From Flavobacterium sp. ZT3R18 (GTDB lineage: Bacteria; Bacteroidota; Bacteroidia; Flavobacteriales; Flavobacteriaceae): 64,000 bases of DNA. How positions within the stretch are numbered: position 1 is the first letter of the stretch; each line of letters opens with the position of its first letter. The DNA lies in assembly GCF_007097385.1 (NCBI RefSeq), contig NZ_VJZS01000020.1, positions 1-64,000 of the forward strand, written 5' to 3'. The notes beneath the pieces are model-generated. The model made no database searches and was not told the DNA's origin. It saw only the letters and a list, made by a program, of their open reading frames with translations. This document shows positions 19,880-30,763 of the stretch, one piece after another. The position numbers and the translations under genes are program-made.

Positions 19880-22800
19880 TATTAGAGCAACTAATAGACG
19901 AACTTATTAGCCATAACATTAAATTAAAAATAGAGGGTGACGGTATTGCCATAGAAGGTTCAAAAGAAAATCTAACTTTTGATCTTATTGAAAAAATTAA
20001 ATTAAATAAAAAAGAACTTTTAGTTTTCTTAGAAAAAATAGATAATCAAAATAATCATAATGCCAAAATTTCATCTATACCGGTTGCTTCCGATTATGAA
20101 GTATCTTCTTCGCAGTATCGTTTATGGATCTTAGATCAATTAGAGGAAGGGAATGCAGTTTATAATATTCCATTATTTTATATTTTCGAAGGCAGTTTGG
20201 ATACAGACTTATTGGAACAGGCTTTTAGACTTTTAATGGAACGTCATGAGATATTAAGGACGGTATTTCAAGAAGATGAAGAAGGAAGAATCCGTCAAGT
20301 TGTAAAGAGTATTGATAGTATTGGTTTTAAGATTGAACATATTGATTTATGCAATGTTGAAAATCAAGAAAATGCTGTCAAGACAGCACTTCAGAAAGAA
20401 ATTATAATGGGGTTTGACTTATCAAAGGGTCCATTATTGCGAGCTAGTCTACTTCAATTAGATAAAAATAAGGCTGTTTTTGCATTTGTTATGCATCATA
20501 TAATAAGTGATGGCTGGTCGATGGCCATTATGATGGGAGAATTGCTTGCCTTTTACTATGAAAGTAAAAATAAATTAACAAGTACAATAAAACCATTAGA
20601 AATTCAGTATAAAGATTATTCTGCATGGCAGCAGGAAAGTTTAAGAAGCGGAGAATTAAAGGAAAGTAAATCCTATTGGCTGGATCAGTTTAGCGGTACT
20701 TTGCCGGTCATTGAGATTGCAAATAATAAATCTCGTCCAGCCCTAAAGACCTCTAATGGAGCAATTGTACACAAAAAAATTGGTTCACTTTACTTAAAAG
20801 GCATGAAGATGCTGCTTGAAGAACAAAAGGCAACATTATTTATGGGGTTATTGGGTGTTATCAATACATTGCTGTACAAATATTCCAATCAGACAGATAT
20901 TATTATAGGGAGCCCTATTGCGGGTCGGGAACATCTGGATTTAGAAAATCAAATTGGATTTTATGTCAACACATTGGCGCTGCGTTCTAGGTTTAAAGAA
21001 ACGGACAATTTTTTAAATCTTTTAAAGATAATAAAGAAGAATACGCTTGATGCTTACACTCATCAAATGTATCCATTTGATGAACTGGTAAAAGATCTGA
21101 ATTTAACACGTGATATGAGCAGAAATCCATTATTTGATGTAATGGTCGTTCTGCAGAATAATGATACGAGTAAAAATGAAATCAAATCATATATTCAAGA
21201 AGATTTAAAAATTACTAGATATGAAAAGGGAGATCATGTAATAAGTAAATTTGATCTGACATTTAATTTTAGTGAAGTAGGAGAAGAATTGTATTTGCTT
21301 TTAGAGTACAATAATGACATTTACAGCCATGCTGGAATGAATCGTTTAGTAAATCATCTGGAAGAAGTAATAAAATATGTAATTAATAAACCGGACACTC
21401 CTTTAAATAAAATTATTTATTTAAAGGATCATGAAAAAAAGGAACTGTTGCTTGATTTCAATTCAACTTCATTTGATTACCCAAAAGATAAGACAATATT
21501 AGATTTATTTGAGCATCAGGTTCTAAAGACTCCTGATAATATAGCAGTTATATTTGAGGACTCGGTATTAAGTTATAAGGATCTAAATGAGCTGTCCAAT
21601 CAGCTGGCATACTATTTAAGAGATAAATATACTATTGATCCTGAAGATCTGATAGGTTTAAAACTCGAGAGGAGTGAGTTTTTGCTTGTATGCATTTTGG
21701 GTATTTTGAAATCCGGAGCAGCATATCTGCCTATTGATGTAAATTATCCGCAGGAGCGTGTGTCTTATATAGAGAAGGATAGTAAGAGCAAATTAATTCT
21801 TGATGCAGCTGAGTTGTCCTTATTTTTACAGGCTAAAAATTCTTATTCAAAAGAAAATGCAGAGAGGCTGAGCGGATCTGATAACCTGGCTTATGTTATT
21901 TATACCTCTGGTACGACGGGTAATCCAAAAGGGGTTATGGTTGAACATAGCGGCAGTGTTAATATGTCCCTTGCCCAAATCAGGTCATTTGGTATTACGG
22001 CAAAAGATAAAATCGTATGGTTTGCCTCTGTAGCTTTTGATGCCTCAATTTCTGAAATGATGATGAGTCTTGCTACAGGTGCTTCGTTGTGTATCGGATC
22101 AGACGAGGTACTAAAAAATAAAGATTATTTTCTGAAGTTTTTAAAGGAAACGGGGTCTACAGTTGTCACTCTCCCTCCAAGTTACTTGGAATTATTTTCT
22201 GATGAAGAGATTTTAGGCTCGAACCTCAGATGTATTATAACAGCAGGAGAATCAGCAAATCCTGTTAAGGCATCAATGATTTCAGGATTAGGGATTGATT
22301 ATTTTAATGCATATGGTCCAACTGAATGCTCAGTTTGCACATCGATTTATAAAGTTTCAAAAGATGATGTGTCAAGATCTATTATTCCTATAGGTAAGCC
22401 AATAGCTAACACGCAGATTTATATATTGGATGATGCAATGGAATTGGTTCCAATTGGTGTTCCCGGGAAGTTATATATTTCAGGAGCAGGACTGGCAAGA
22501 GGATATCTAAACAGGGAAGAGCTCACGGCTGAGAAATTCATCAGCAATCCTTTTATAGCCGATCAGAGAATGTATGATACAGGCGATTTGGCGAGCTGGC
22601 TTGCGGATGGTAATATTGAGTTTTTAGGCAGGAAAGACAGCCAGGTGAAGATCAGAGGCTTTAGGATTGAGCTGGGAGAGATCGAGAGCACAATTCTGGA
22701 GTATCCGGGTGTAACTCAGGTTGTGGTAGATGCCAGAAATATCAATGAGGATAAAGTACTTGTTGCTTATGTGGTAGCAGATACCCTAGACAAATCACTG

Positions 22801-25800
22801 TTAAGATCCTTTCTGGAGAGTAAACTTCCTGATTATATGGTTCCTAGTTTTTATGTTGAGATTGATGCTGTTCCTTTAACACCAAACGGAAAGGTTAACC
22901 GCAAGGCCCTTCCAGAAGTTTCAGGAGCTGATATTATAAGGAAAGAATATGTTGCTCCCCGTTCCAAAGAGGAGAAGCTGTTGGTGAGTGTCTGGGAGGA
23001 TGTTCTTAAACGTGATATGATCAGTGTAAAAGACAGTTTTTATAATCTGGGAGGCGATTCGATAAAAACGATTCAGATTGTATCGCGATTAAAACAACAG
23101 GGCTACAGTTTAAAGATCCAGCAGATCCTTCGTGTACCGGTGTTGGAGGACTTGGCTAAATATGTAGAGTTAAGCACGCGTGATATCGATCAGTCTGCGG
23201 TTTTAGGGGACGTTTCACTAACCCCGATTCAACATTATTTTTTCAATGATAGAGCCTTTAAGGTTCATAATCATTTCAATCAGTCTGTGGTTTTGAAAAG
23301 CAGGGAAGCCCTTGATACGCAGATTATCTCTAAAAGTATTACTGCTCTGCTTGGGCACCATGATGCGCTTCGTATGGTTTATAAATCGGATCAGGGTGTA
23401 TGGAAGCAATTAAATGAAGGTTTGCCGGAACATGATTTTGCTGTTGATTTTTACGATTTTCAGCATCAGGATAATGCAGAGGATTTAATGTCAGAGAAGG
23501 GCGGGGAGCTTCAATCGAGTTTTACTTTGGCAGAAGGTCCTTTGTTTAAGGCGGCGCATTTTCGATTAAAAGACGGCGACCGTCTGGCATTGATTATTCA
23601 CCATTTGATTGTGGACGGAGTTTCATGGCGTATACTTCTGGAGGATTTTACTTCGGCCTATGAAAGTTATTTATCGGGCGTCAGACCTGATCTGCCGCTA
23701 AAGACGGATTCTTTTCAGCACTGGTCATCCCTGCAGCAAGAGTATGCGTTAAGTGATAAGCTTCAGACAGAGAAGCCTTACTGGGAGTCCTTAAACAGTG
23801 CATCCATTGCATCTTTCCCTGTAGATAAAGCAGCAGGTAGCTCCAAGGCTGACAGTGGGATTTCTTTTACACTGGACAAGGATGTTACCGAACTTCTGCA
23901 AACCCAGAGCCATGATGTTTACAGTACAGAGATCAATGATATATTATTGACCGGTCTTGGTCTTGCCCTGAAGGATGTTTTTGGACTGGAGCGAAGTGTG
24001 CTTAAGGTTGAGGGTCATGGAAGAGAGGATATTGTGGAAGATACTGATATCAGCAGGACAGTTGGCTGGTTTACGTCAGTTTATCCCTTTGTACTGAGTG
24101 TATCAGCATCAGATTCATTGAATACATTAGTGCAGGTTAAGGAGTCATTAAGGAAAATACCCCAGAAAGGTATTGGGTATGGTATGCTGAAATATTTGAC
24201 ACCGGACTTCCAGAGTAATCTGGTTCCGAGCATTGAGTTCAATTATTTGGGAGATTTCGGAGATAATGTGAGTAACAGCTCTGATTCATTATTTTCGTAC
24301 GGCTCTGAATATATAGGCGAGGGCAGTTCTGTTTTAAATGAAGGCGAAGTATTTTTGACTATTTCAGGCATGCTGGTTTCGGGCTGCCTTTCGATGAATA
24401 TTGGCTTCAGCAGCGAATTGTATGATGATGCTACGATTCAGGCTCTTGCTGATTCCTACCAAAAGAAGCTTACCCTGCTTATTGAGAGTTTAAGTTCAGT
24501 AAAAGAGGTGCGATTGACGCCATCTGACCTGACTTATAAAGAATTAAGTACAGAAGCCTTATCGCTTATCAATCAGGATAACAGTTTAGAGGATGTATAT
24601 AAACTCTCGCCTCTGCAGCAGGGTATTTACTATCACTGGCTTTCGGACAGATCCTCACCGATGTATTTCGAGCAGATGTCCTATAGGATAAAGGCTTTGG
24701 ATCTGGATACTGATTTGGTAAAAGAGGCTTATGACCAGTTAATACTGCGCCATGGAGTGCTGCGAACAGGATTTAGTTATGATCTGGCAGATGAGCCTCT
24801 TCAGATAGTTAGAAAGACTGTTGCGAGTACATTTTCCTATAAATGCAAGCCGGAGGAATCAGCACTGGAAGAGTATGTGGAGCGCATCAAAGAGGAGGAT
24901 CGCACCTTAGGGTTCGATTTGGAATCTGCATCTCAGATGCGACTGATGTTATTGGATTTAGGCGATGACAATTATGAATTCATATGGAGCCACCATCATA
25001 TTTTGACAGACGGCTGGTGTATGAGTATTCTGATTAAGGATTTTTATCAGATATTGAATTCACTTTATCAGAACAAGCCGCTAGATCTTCCTAGGCCTGT
25101 TCTGTATTCCAGCTATATTAAGTGGCTGGAGAGTGCTGATAATAATGCTTCGATGGCTTATTGGCGTGACTACCTACAAGGTTATACAGATACGGCAGAA
25201 ATTCCTTTTAAGCGAATGCTTATAGAAGAAGAGTCCTACTTAGAATCCAGAGAAAGAACCACTATAAAAGGTGAATTATATAATAAGGTGAATACCTTAT
25301 GTACTCAAACAGGGATAACCCAGAACACCTTTGTTCAGGCAGTCTGGGGTTATCTGCTCTCGAGATACAATAATACAAATGATGTTGTTTTTGGTTCAGT
25401 TGTATCGGGCAGGCCCGGTGAACTTGAAGGAATAGAGGATATGATCGGTTTGTTTATCAATACGGTTCCTGTAAGGATTCAGTATGGTGAAGGGGAACGT
25501 GTGGCTGATTTGTTGACAAAAGTTCAAGAGCAGTCCATCTCCGGCAATGCGCACCATTATTCAAATTTATCGGAGGTAAGTTCACAGAGTGAACTGGGGG
25601 CTAACCTGATCAATCATATTCTGGTATTTGAGAACTATCCTGTTCAGGATATTATCAGGGAAGATGTCCAGCAGGCACAGCAGGACAGAGATCAGGAATT
25701 AAGGATTGAATCCATTGCTGCATTTGAACAGACCAATTTTGATTTTAGTATCATGGCGAGTCCGTATTCTGATTCACTACATATTGACTTTAAGTATAAC

Positions 25801-28800
25801 AAGAATAAATACGATCCTGAACTGATGAGTAAGTTATCAGGTCATGTTCATAATTTAATAGAGCTGTTTGCTGGTGATGCTCAGGCTCAATTGAGATCAT
25901 TGGACTATTTGACCGAATTAGAAAAGGATCAGCTGCTGTTTGAGTTTAATGACACGAAAGCGGATTATCCCACAGATAAAACGATAGTTGACCTCTTTGA
26001 GGATCAGGTTTTAAGAACTCCTGATCATACAGCGGTTGTATTTGAGGGCAAATCGATGACGTACCGTGAGCTTAATGAGAAGTCGAATCAATTGGCGAAT
26101 TATTTACGAGAGACATACCATATCCAGTCCGATGACCTTATAGGGATAAAGTTAGAAAGGAGCGAGCTTATGATTATTACGATTTTAGGTACTTTAAAAT
26201 CAGGTGGAGCCTATGTTCCTATTGATATCAATTATCCAGTGGAGCGTATTGCATATATTGAAAAGGACAGTAACTGCAAGGTTGTTTTAGATCAGGAGGA
26301 AATTATCTCTTTTAATTTAGAAAGGTTCAGATATAGCAAAAGTAATCTTTCAAAGTCTGGTACTCCGAAAGATTTAGCCTATATCATTTATACTTCAGGA
26401 ACTACCGGCAGCCCAAAAGGGGTAATGATTGAACATCATAGTCTGTTTAATTATCTGCAGTGGTGTTCAGCGTTTTATTTTGAAAAAGAGGAAGAAGGAA
26501 ATTTTGGGGTATTCAGTTCATTATCTTTTGATTTGACTGTTACCAGTATTTACTTACCCCTTATCAGAGGAAATAAGATTAAAATCATGGGCAATGATTT
26601 AAGTTTTGATGAAGTATTGGCGGACTATATTTCAAACGCATCGGACTTGGACAGTATAAAATTAACTCCTTCTCATTTGGAGTTACTGAAAGATGTACAA
26701 TTAAAGGAAAGTCCAATGCAGAAAATTGTAGTTGGAGGAGAGTCTTTACTTAAGAAGCAGGTAGAGGGAATTTTTCAGCAAAACAGAGCGCTTGCCATTT
26801 ACAATGAATACGGCCCAACGGAAAGTACAGTTGGATGCATTGTAAAAAGAATTACAGATGAGAATCTGATACCTATTGGAAAACCAATAGCCAACACCCA
26901 GATTTATATTCTGGATGATTTACTGGCTCTGGTTCCGACAGGAGTTCCCGGCAAGCTTTATATCTCAGGTGCAGGACTCGCAAGAGGCTATTTGAACAGG
27001 GAAGATCTCACGGCTGAGAAATTTATCAGCAATCCTTTTATAGCTGGTCAGAGAATGTATGACACAGGAGATATAGCAAGCTGGCTTGCCGATGGAGATA
27101 TGGTATTTTTAGGTAGGAAAGATAGCCAGGTGAAGATTAGGGGTTTCAGGATCGAGCTTGGAGAAATCGAGAGTGTAATTCTTGCTTATTCCGATAGCAT
27201 AAGCCAGGCTATTGTGGAGGCAAAGATAATTAATGAAGATAAAGTCTTAGTCGCCTATTTGATCTCAGAGGGTGTTGATAAATCTGCATTAAGAGATTTT
27301 CTGGAGAGCAGGCTTCCGGAATATATGATTCCAAGTTTTTTTGTGGAGCTGGATGTTATTCCCCTCACTCCTAATGGGAAGGCAGACCGTAAGGCTTTGC
27401 CTGATGTTTCAGGAGGTGATATTATTCGTAATGAATATATTGCTCCTCGAACTAAAAAGGAGAAAATTCTTGCTACAGTCTGGGGGGATATTCTTAAACG
27501 AGAATCTATCAGCATAAAAGACAATTTTTATAATCTGGGAGGAGATTCGATAAAAACTATTCAGATTATTTCGCGTTTAAAACAAAAAGGTTATAGTTTA
27601 AAAATCCAGCAAATCCTTCGTTTTTCCGTATTAGAGGAATTAGCTGAGCATATGGAAGCGGGAATACGCAATATCGATCAGTCTGTTGTTTTAGGGGAAG
27701 TACCTTTAACTCCTATCCAGTGCTACTTTTTCGAGGATACAAGTTTTAAAGTACACCATCATTATAATCAGTCGGTAGTTTTAAAAAGTAGGGAAGTTCT
27801 TGATACGCAGATTTTAGCTATGTGTATTTCTGTTATACTTGAACACCATGATGCCCTTCGTATGGTTTACAAATATGACCAAGGTGTTTTAAAGCAGTCT
27901 AATGCGGGTTTACCAGAACATGATTTTGTTGTTGATTTTTATGATTTACGAAACGAGATTGATGCTTCAGCTGTGATGTTGAAAATTGGTGAGGAGCTTC
28001 AGTCAGGATTTGATCTTGGGACCGGTCCTTTATTCAAGGCGGCTCATTTTCGATTACAGGATGGTGACCGTATAGCCCTTATCATTCATCATTTAGTAGT
28101 AGATGGTGTGTCTTGGCGTATTTTATTGGAGGATTTCTCGGCGGTATATCAGCAATATCTCTCAGGAATCAGCCCGACGCTGCCATTGAAGACAGATTCT
28201 TTTCAACTATGGTCTTCTGCTCTGAGTCAGTATGCCCTTAGTGATAAGCTTCAGGCTGAGAAGCCTTATTGGGAATCATTAAGCCTCGAGGAAATACCTA
28301 TTTTCCCAGTTGATAAGCAAGCCCAAGCAATAAAAACAGATATTGACAGAAGAATTTCCTTTACTCTGGATAAGAATAATACAGAATGTCTTCAAACAGA
28401 GATTCATAATGTTTATAATACAGAGATCAATGATGTATTGCTGACAGCTCTAGGTCTTGCCATGAAGGAAGTTTTCGGATTGGAAAGAAGTGTAATAAAG
28501 ATTGAGGGGCATGGCAGGGAAGATATCATCGAAGACCTTGATGTAAGCAGGACTATTGGTTGGTTTACTACGATTTATCCTTTTGTACTTAATGTTCCTG
28601 AGTCAGATTCGCTGACAAATTTGGTATCAGTAAAAGAGTCTTTGAGAAATATACCACAGAAAGGTATCGGTTATGGTGTATTAAAATATTTGACAGCAAA
28701 TTTTCAAAGTGTTTTAGTCCCGAGTATTGAATTCAACTATCTTGGTGATTTTGGAGATAATGTGAGTAATAGTTCAGATTCGTTGTTTTCTTACGGTTCG

Positions 28801-29979
28801 GATAATGTCGGATTGGGCAGTTCCGTTTTAAATAAGAATGAAGTTCTGCTGGGGATCTCCGGCATGATTGTCTCAGGACAGTTAACTCTCTCTATTGCCT
28901 TTAATACCGATTTATATATTGACAATACAATTCAAAATTTGGCTGACAGTTACAAAGATAACCTAACAAGGCTAATCAATACGCTAAGTTCTTTAAAAGA
29001 GGGCGGTTTATTGCCTTCTGCTTTGACTTTAGATCAAGAGTCTCTAAATAAAGACTTAAATTTTGATAACATAGATAAGATAAAATTATCTAAAAAATAT
29101 AAAAAGAGTTTAGAATGGGCTAATTTTTCCAATTACAGTTTTATTGATGATACAAAACCTAACTTAGTTACAATTCATGAGGGACAGGGATCAATTTTAG
29201 GATACAGAACTCTATTTGAAGAGTTAAAAAATCACTATAATATTTGGATTTTTGATTTTGATAAAAATATTTTTTCACCCACGGCTATTATCCATAATCA
29301 AATTCCTTTCATGTATGCTGAAGAAATTAGAATTTTATTTGAGGGATATGACAACGTGACTTTATTAGGATTTAGTTATGGAGGTTATCTGGGTTATTTA
29401 ATGACAAATTATTTGGAGGAGAAAAACTTTAAAATTGATAGATTGTATATGATAGATACTGACAGCTATATTAATCCTAATTTTGAAGTTGATAATTGTA
29501 AGGAATATTTCACAGATGACAGAAAATTATCAATAGAGAATGAAAAAAGATTACTGAACGATATGTGTCCTCAAATCGATTTAGACGACTTGTCAGAAAT
29601 TAACGATATTGACTTATTTTATACCATGTTTAAGGAAAAAATTAAAACAGGTCATTATGAGTATAAAGTTCCTCAAATGTGGAATTCATTCTTTTCAACT
29701 TATTATTCTGAAATTGACTTATTCCAATGTCTTGAAAAAATTAATCAAATTAGGACTATAGGTTTAGATTTGCCAAAACCACCGCGAGTTTCTGTTTATA
29801 AAACAGATATTATCTATTTTAAAGCAAAAGAATCAGATATAATAAATGAAGAGTTTTGGTACCATTTAACTGAATCTTCTTTTGAAGTTATAGAAATCTC
29901 AGGAACTCACTTAACATTGATGCAAAGGCCTAATATAAATTGTATTATAGAATACATCAAAAGCAATGCTATTAAATGA
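19876..29979 (+). CDS. Terminal two-module NRPS: TubC_N, C-A(Tyr)-T-E, C-A(Asn)-T-E, TE
   Basis: A 3367-residue synthetase translationally coupled to the previous one by an ATGA overlap. Residues 1-52 form a TubC_N-like docking domain. Module 1: C (HHIISDG near residue 207), A (near 676), T (GGDS near 1060), E (HHLIVDG near 1242); code DASTIAAVCK, one residue from a published tyrosine code. Module 2: post-E C domain (HHILTDG near 1704), A (near 2172), T (GGDS near 2555), E (HHLVVDG near 2738); code DLTKVGEVGK, one residue from the asparagine code. The C-terminal thioesterase has the nucleophile motif GFSYGG (near 3165) and a candidate catalytic His in GTHLTL (near 3343). The last two residues are therefore predicted to be D-Tyr and D-Asn before release. 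Hydrolysis or cyclisation cannot be told from sequence; the SyrD/PvdE-type exporter downstream fits a cyclic or lipopeptide product. Confidence 0.95.
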   Translation: MILEQLIDELISHNIKLKIEGDGIAIEGSKENLTFDLIEKIKLNKKELLVFLEKIDNQNNHNAKISSIPVASDYEVSSSQYRLWILDQLEEGNAVYNIPLFYIFEGSLDTDLLEQAFRLLMERHEILRTVFQEDEEGRIRQVVKSIDSIGFKIEHIDLCNVENQENAVKTALQKEIIMGFDLSKGPLLRASLLQLDKNKAVFAFVMHHIISDGWSMAIMMGELLAFYYESKNKLTSTIKPLEIQYKDYSAWQQESLRSGELKESKSYWLDQFSGTLPVIEIANNKSRPALKTSNGAIVHKKIGSLYLKGMKMLLEEQKATLFMGLLGVINTLLYKYSNQTDIIIGSPIAGREHLDLENQIGFYVNTLALRSRFKETDNFLNLLKIIKKNTLDAYTHQMYPFDELVKDLNLTRDMSRNPLFDVMVVLQNNDTSKNEIKSYIQEDLKITRYEKGDHVISKFDLTFNFSEVGEELYLLLEYNNDIYSHAGMNRLVNHLEEVIKYVINKPDTPLNKIIYLKDHEKKELLLDFNSTSFDYPKDKTILDLFEHQVLKTPDNIAVIFEDSVLSYKDLNELSNQLAYYLRDKYTIDPEDLIGLKLERSEFLLVCILGILKSGAAYLPIDVNYPQERVSYIEKDSKSKLILDAAELSLFLQAKNSYSKENAERLSGSDNLAYVIYTSGTTGNPKGVMVEHSGSVNMSLAQIRSFGITAKDKIVWFASVAFDASISEMMMSLATGASLCIGSDEVLKNKDYFLKFLKETGSTVVTLPPSYLELFSDEEILGSNLRCIITAGESANPVKASMISGLGIDYFNAYGPTECSVCTSIYKVSKDDVSRSIIPIGKPIANTQIYILDDAMELVPIGVPGKLYISGAGLARGYLNREELTAEKFISNPFIADQRMYDTGDLASWLADGNIEFLGRKDSQVKIRGFRIELGEIESTILEYPGVTQVVVDARNINEDKVLVAYVVADTLDKSLLRSFLESKLPDYMVPSFYVEIDAVPLTPNGKVNRKALPEVSGADIIRKEYVAPRSKEEKLLVSVWEDVLKRDMISVKDSFYNLGGDSIKTIQIVSRLKQQGYSLKIQQILRVPVLEDLAKYVELSTRDIDQSAVLGDVSLTPIQHYFFNDRAFKVHNHFNQSVVLKSREALDTQIISKSITALLGHHDALRMVYKSDQGVWKQLNEGLPEHDFAVDFYDFQHQDNAEDLMSEKGGELQSSFTLAEGPLFKAAHFRLKDGDRLALIIHHLIVDGVSWRILLEDFTSAYESYLSGVRPDLPLKTDSFQHWSSLQQEYALSDKLQTEKPYWESLNSASIASFPVDKAAGSSKADSGISFTLDKDVTELLQTQSHDVYSTEINDILLTGLGLALKDVFGLERSVLKVEGHGREDIVEDTDISRTVGWFTSVYPFVLSVSASDSLNTLVQVKESLRKIPQKGIGYGMLKYLTPDFQSNLVPSIEFNYLGDFGDNVSNSSDSLFSYGSEYIGEGSSVLNEGEVFLTISGMLVSGCLSMNIGFSSELYDDATIQALADSYQKKLTLLIESLSSVKEVRLTPSDLTYKELSTEALSLINQDNSLEDVYKLSPLQQGIYYHWLSDRSSPMYFEQMSYRIKALDLDTDLVKEAYDQLILRHGVLRTGFSYDLADEPLQIVRKTVASTFSYKCKPEESALEEYVERIKEEDRTLGFDLESASQMRLMLLDLGDDNYEFIWSHHHILTDGWCMSILIKDFYQILNSLYQNKPLDLPRPVLYSSYIKWLESADNNASMAYWRDYLQGYTDTAEIPFKRMLIEEESYLESRERTTIKGELYNKVNTLCTQTGITQNTFVQAVWGYLLSRYNNTNDVVFGSVVSGRPGELEGIEDMIGLFINTVPVRIQYGEGERVADLLTKVQEQSISGNAHHYSNLSEVSSQSELGANLINHILVFENYPVQDIIREDVQQAQQDRDQELRIESIAAFEQTNFDFSIMASPYSDSLHIDFKYNKNKYDPELMSKLSGHVHNLIELFAGDAQAQLRSLDYLTELEKDQLLFEFNDTKADYPTDKTIVDLFEDQVLRTPDHTAVVFEGKSMTYRELNEKSNQLANYLRETYHIQSDDLIGIKLERSELMIITILGTLKSGGAYVPIDINYPVERIAYIEKDSNCKVVLDQEEIISFNLERFRYSKSNLSKSGTPKDLAYIIYTSGTTGSPKGVMIEHHSLFNYLQWCSAFYFEKEEEGNFGVFSSLSFDLTVTSIYLPLIRGNKIKIMGNDLSFDEVLADYISNASDLDSIKLTPSHLELLKDVQLKESPMQKIVVGGESLLKKQVEGIFQQNRALAIYNEYGPTESTVGCIVKRITDENLIPIGKPIANTQIYILDDLLALVPTGVPGKLYISGAGLARGYLNREDLTAEKFISNPFIAGQRMYDTGDIASWLADGDMVFLGRKDSQVKIRGFRIELGEIESVILAYSDSISQAIVEAKIINEDKVLVAYLISEGVDKSALRDFLESRLPEYMIPSFFVELDVIPLTPNGKADRKALPDVSGGDIIRNEYIAPRTKKEKILATVWGDILKRESISIKDNFYNLGGDSIKTIQIISRLKQKGYSLKIQQILRFSVLEELAEHMEAGIRNIDQSVVLGEVPLTPIQCYFFEDTSFKVHHHYNQSVVLKSREVLDTQILAMCISVILEHHDALRMVYKYDQGVLKQSNAGLPEHDFVVDFYDLRNEIDASAVMLKIGEELQSGFDLGTGPLFKAAHFRLQDGDRIALIIHHLVVDGVSWRILLEDFSAVYQQYLSGISPTLPLKTDSFQLWSSALSQYALSDKLQAEKPYWESLSLEEIPIFPVDKQAQAIKTDIDRRISFTLDKNNTECLQTEIHNVYNTEINDVLLTALGLAMKEVFGLERSVIKIEGHGREDIIEDLDVSRTIGWFTTIYPFVLNVPESDSLTNLVSVKESLRNIPQKGIGYGVLKYLTANFQSVLVPSIEFNYLGDFGDNVSNSSDSLFSYGSDNVGLGSSVLNKNEVLLGISGMIVSGQLTLSIAFNTDLYIDNTIQNLADSYKDNLTRLINTLSSLKEGGLLPSALTLDQESLNKDLNFDNIDKIKLSKKYKKSLEWANFSNYSFIDDTKPNLVTIHEGQGSILGYRTLFEELKNHYNIWIFDFDKNIFSPTAIIHNQIPFMYAEEIRILFEGYDNVTLLGFSYGGYLGYLMTNYLEEKNFKIDRLYMIDTDSYINPNFEVDNCKEYFTDDRKLSIENEKRLLNDMCPQIDLDDLSEINDIDLFYTMFKEKIKTGHYEYKVPQMWNSFFSTYYSEIDLFQCLEKINQIRTIGLDLPKPPRVSVYKTDIIYFKAKESDIINEEFWYHLTESSFEVIEISGTHLTLMQRPNINCIIEYIKSNAIK

Positions 29980-30046
29980 AATCATTAATATGGTACCATT
30001 TAGAATTTATCCTTAAAAATAACAGATTAACAAACTAAATAAAAAA

Positions 30047-30763
30047 ATGAATAATTATAATAATGTAAAAGTTATAGCTTTTCCCTTTGCAGGAGGAAGC
30101 ATGTATTCTTTTCAAAATTTTTTAAAAAGTAATTCTAATTTTGTGGTTATCGAGTATCCTGGAAGAGGAAATCGAATCAATGAGAGTTTAATTGATGATA
30201 TTACTTTATTAGTGAATAATTTAATGCCAGAGATTATCCGTGAGATTGAATTATGTAAGGATTATATTATTTACGGGCATAGTATGGGGGGGCTTATTGG
30301 ATATTTAGTATGCCATGAACTAAAGAAGATTGGAATAAAAAGTCCTTTAAAATTGGTTATTAGCGGAAGAAATCCCCCTTCTATTGAGCGTGATAGAAAA
30401 ATATCTCATTTATCAAATGATGAATTTTGGGAAGAGGTAATAAAAATCGGAGGAATCTCTGAAGAGGTTCAGAGCTATCCTGAATTAATGGAGTTTTATA
30501 TGCCGATTTTAAAAGCCGATTTTAAAACCATTGAAAATTATATATATGAAGAAGCTGAAAAAATAGATTTGCCTATAGACGTATTTTATGGTACCTGTGA
30601 GGAGATAAAAGATGAGGAAATAATACAATGGAAAAATCAAAGTTTATCAGAAGTCACAATTAAAGCAATGGAGGGAGATCATTTTTTTATATACAGTAAC
30701 GAAATGTTTTTTATAAATTATTTTAAGAATATCAACTCTCATATATTGAAATCGAATGCTTAA
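30047..30763 (+). CDS. Type II (editing) thioesterase
   Basis: A 238-residue alpha/beta hydrolase of the external thioesterase family (GrsT/SrfAD-like). Family marks: FPFAGGSMYSF at the N-terminus, EYPGRGNR, the nucleophile motif GHSMGG (about residues 78-83), the segment SGRNPPS, and a C-terminal GDHFF with the catalytic His. Such enzymes clear misprimed or stalled carrier domains of the NRPS. The gene starts 67 nt after the terminal NRPS. Its last codons overlap the start of a broken copy of an exporter gene (ATG at 30756), the same coupling seen at the second, decayed thioesterase copy at 31650-32307. Confidence 0.9.
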   Translation: MNNYNNVKVIAFPFAGGSMYSFQNFLKSNSNFVVIEYPGRGNRINESLIDDITLLVNNLMPEIIREIELCKDYIIYGHSMGGLIGYLVCHELKKIGIKSPLKLVISGRNPPSIERDRKISHLSNDEFWEEVIKIGGISEEVQSYPELMEFYMPILKADFKTIENYIYEEAEKIDLPIDVFYGTCEEIKDEEIIQWKNQSLSEVTIKAMEGDHFFIYSNEMFFINYFKNINSHILKSNA

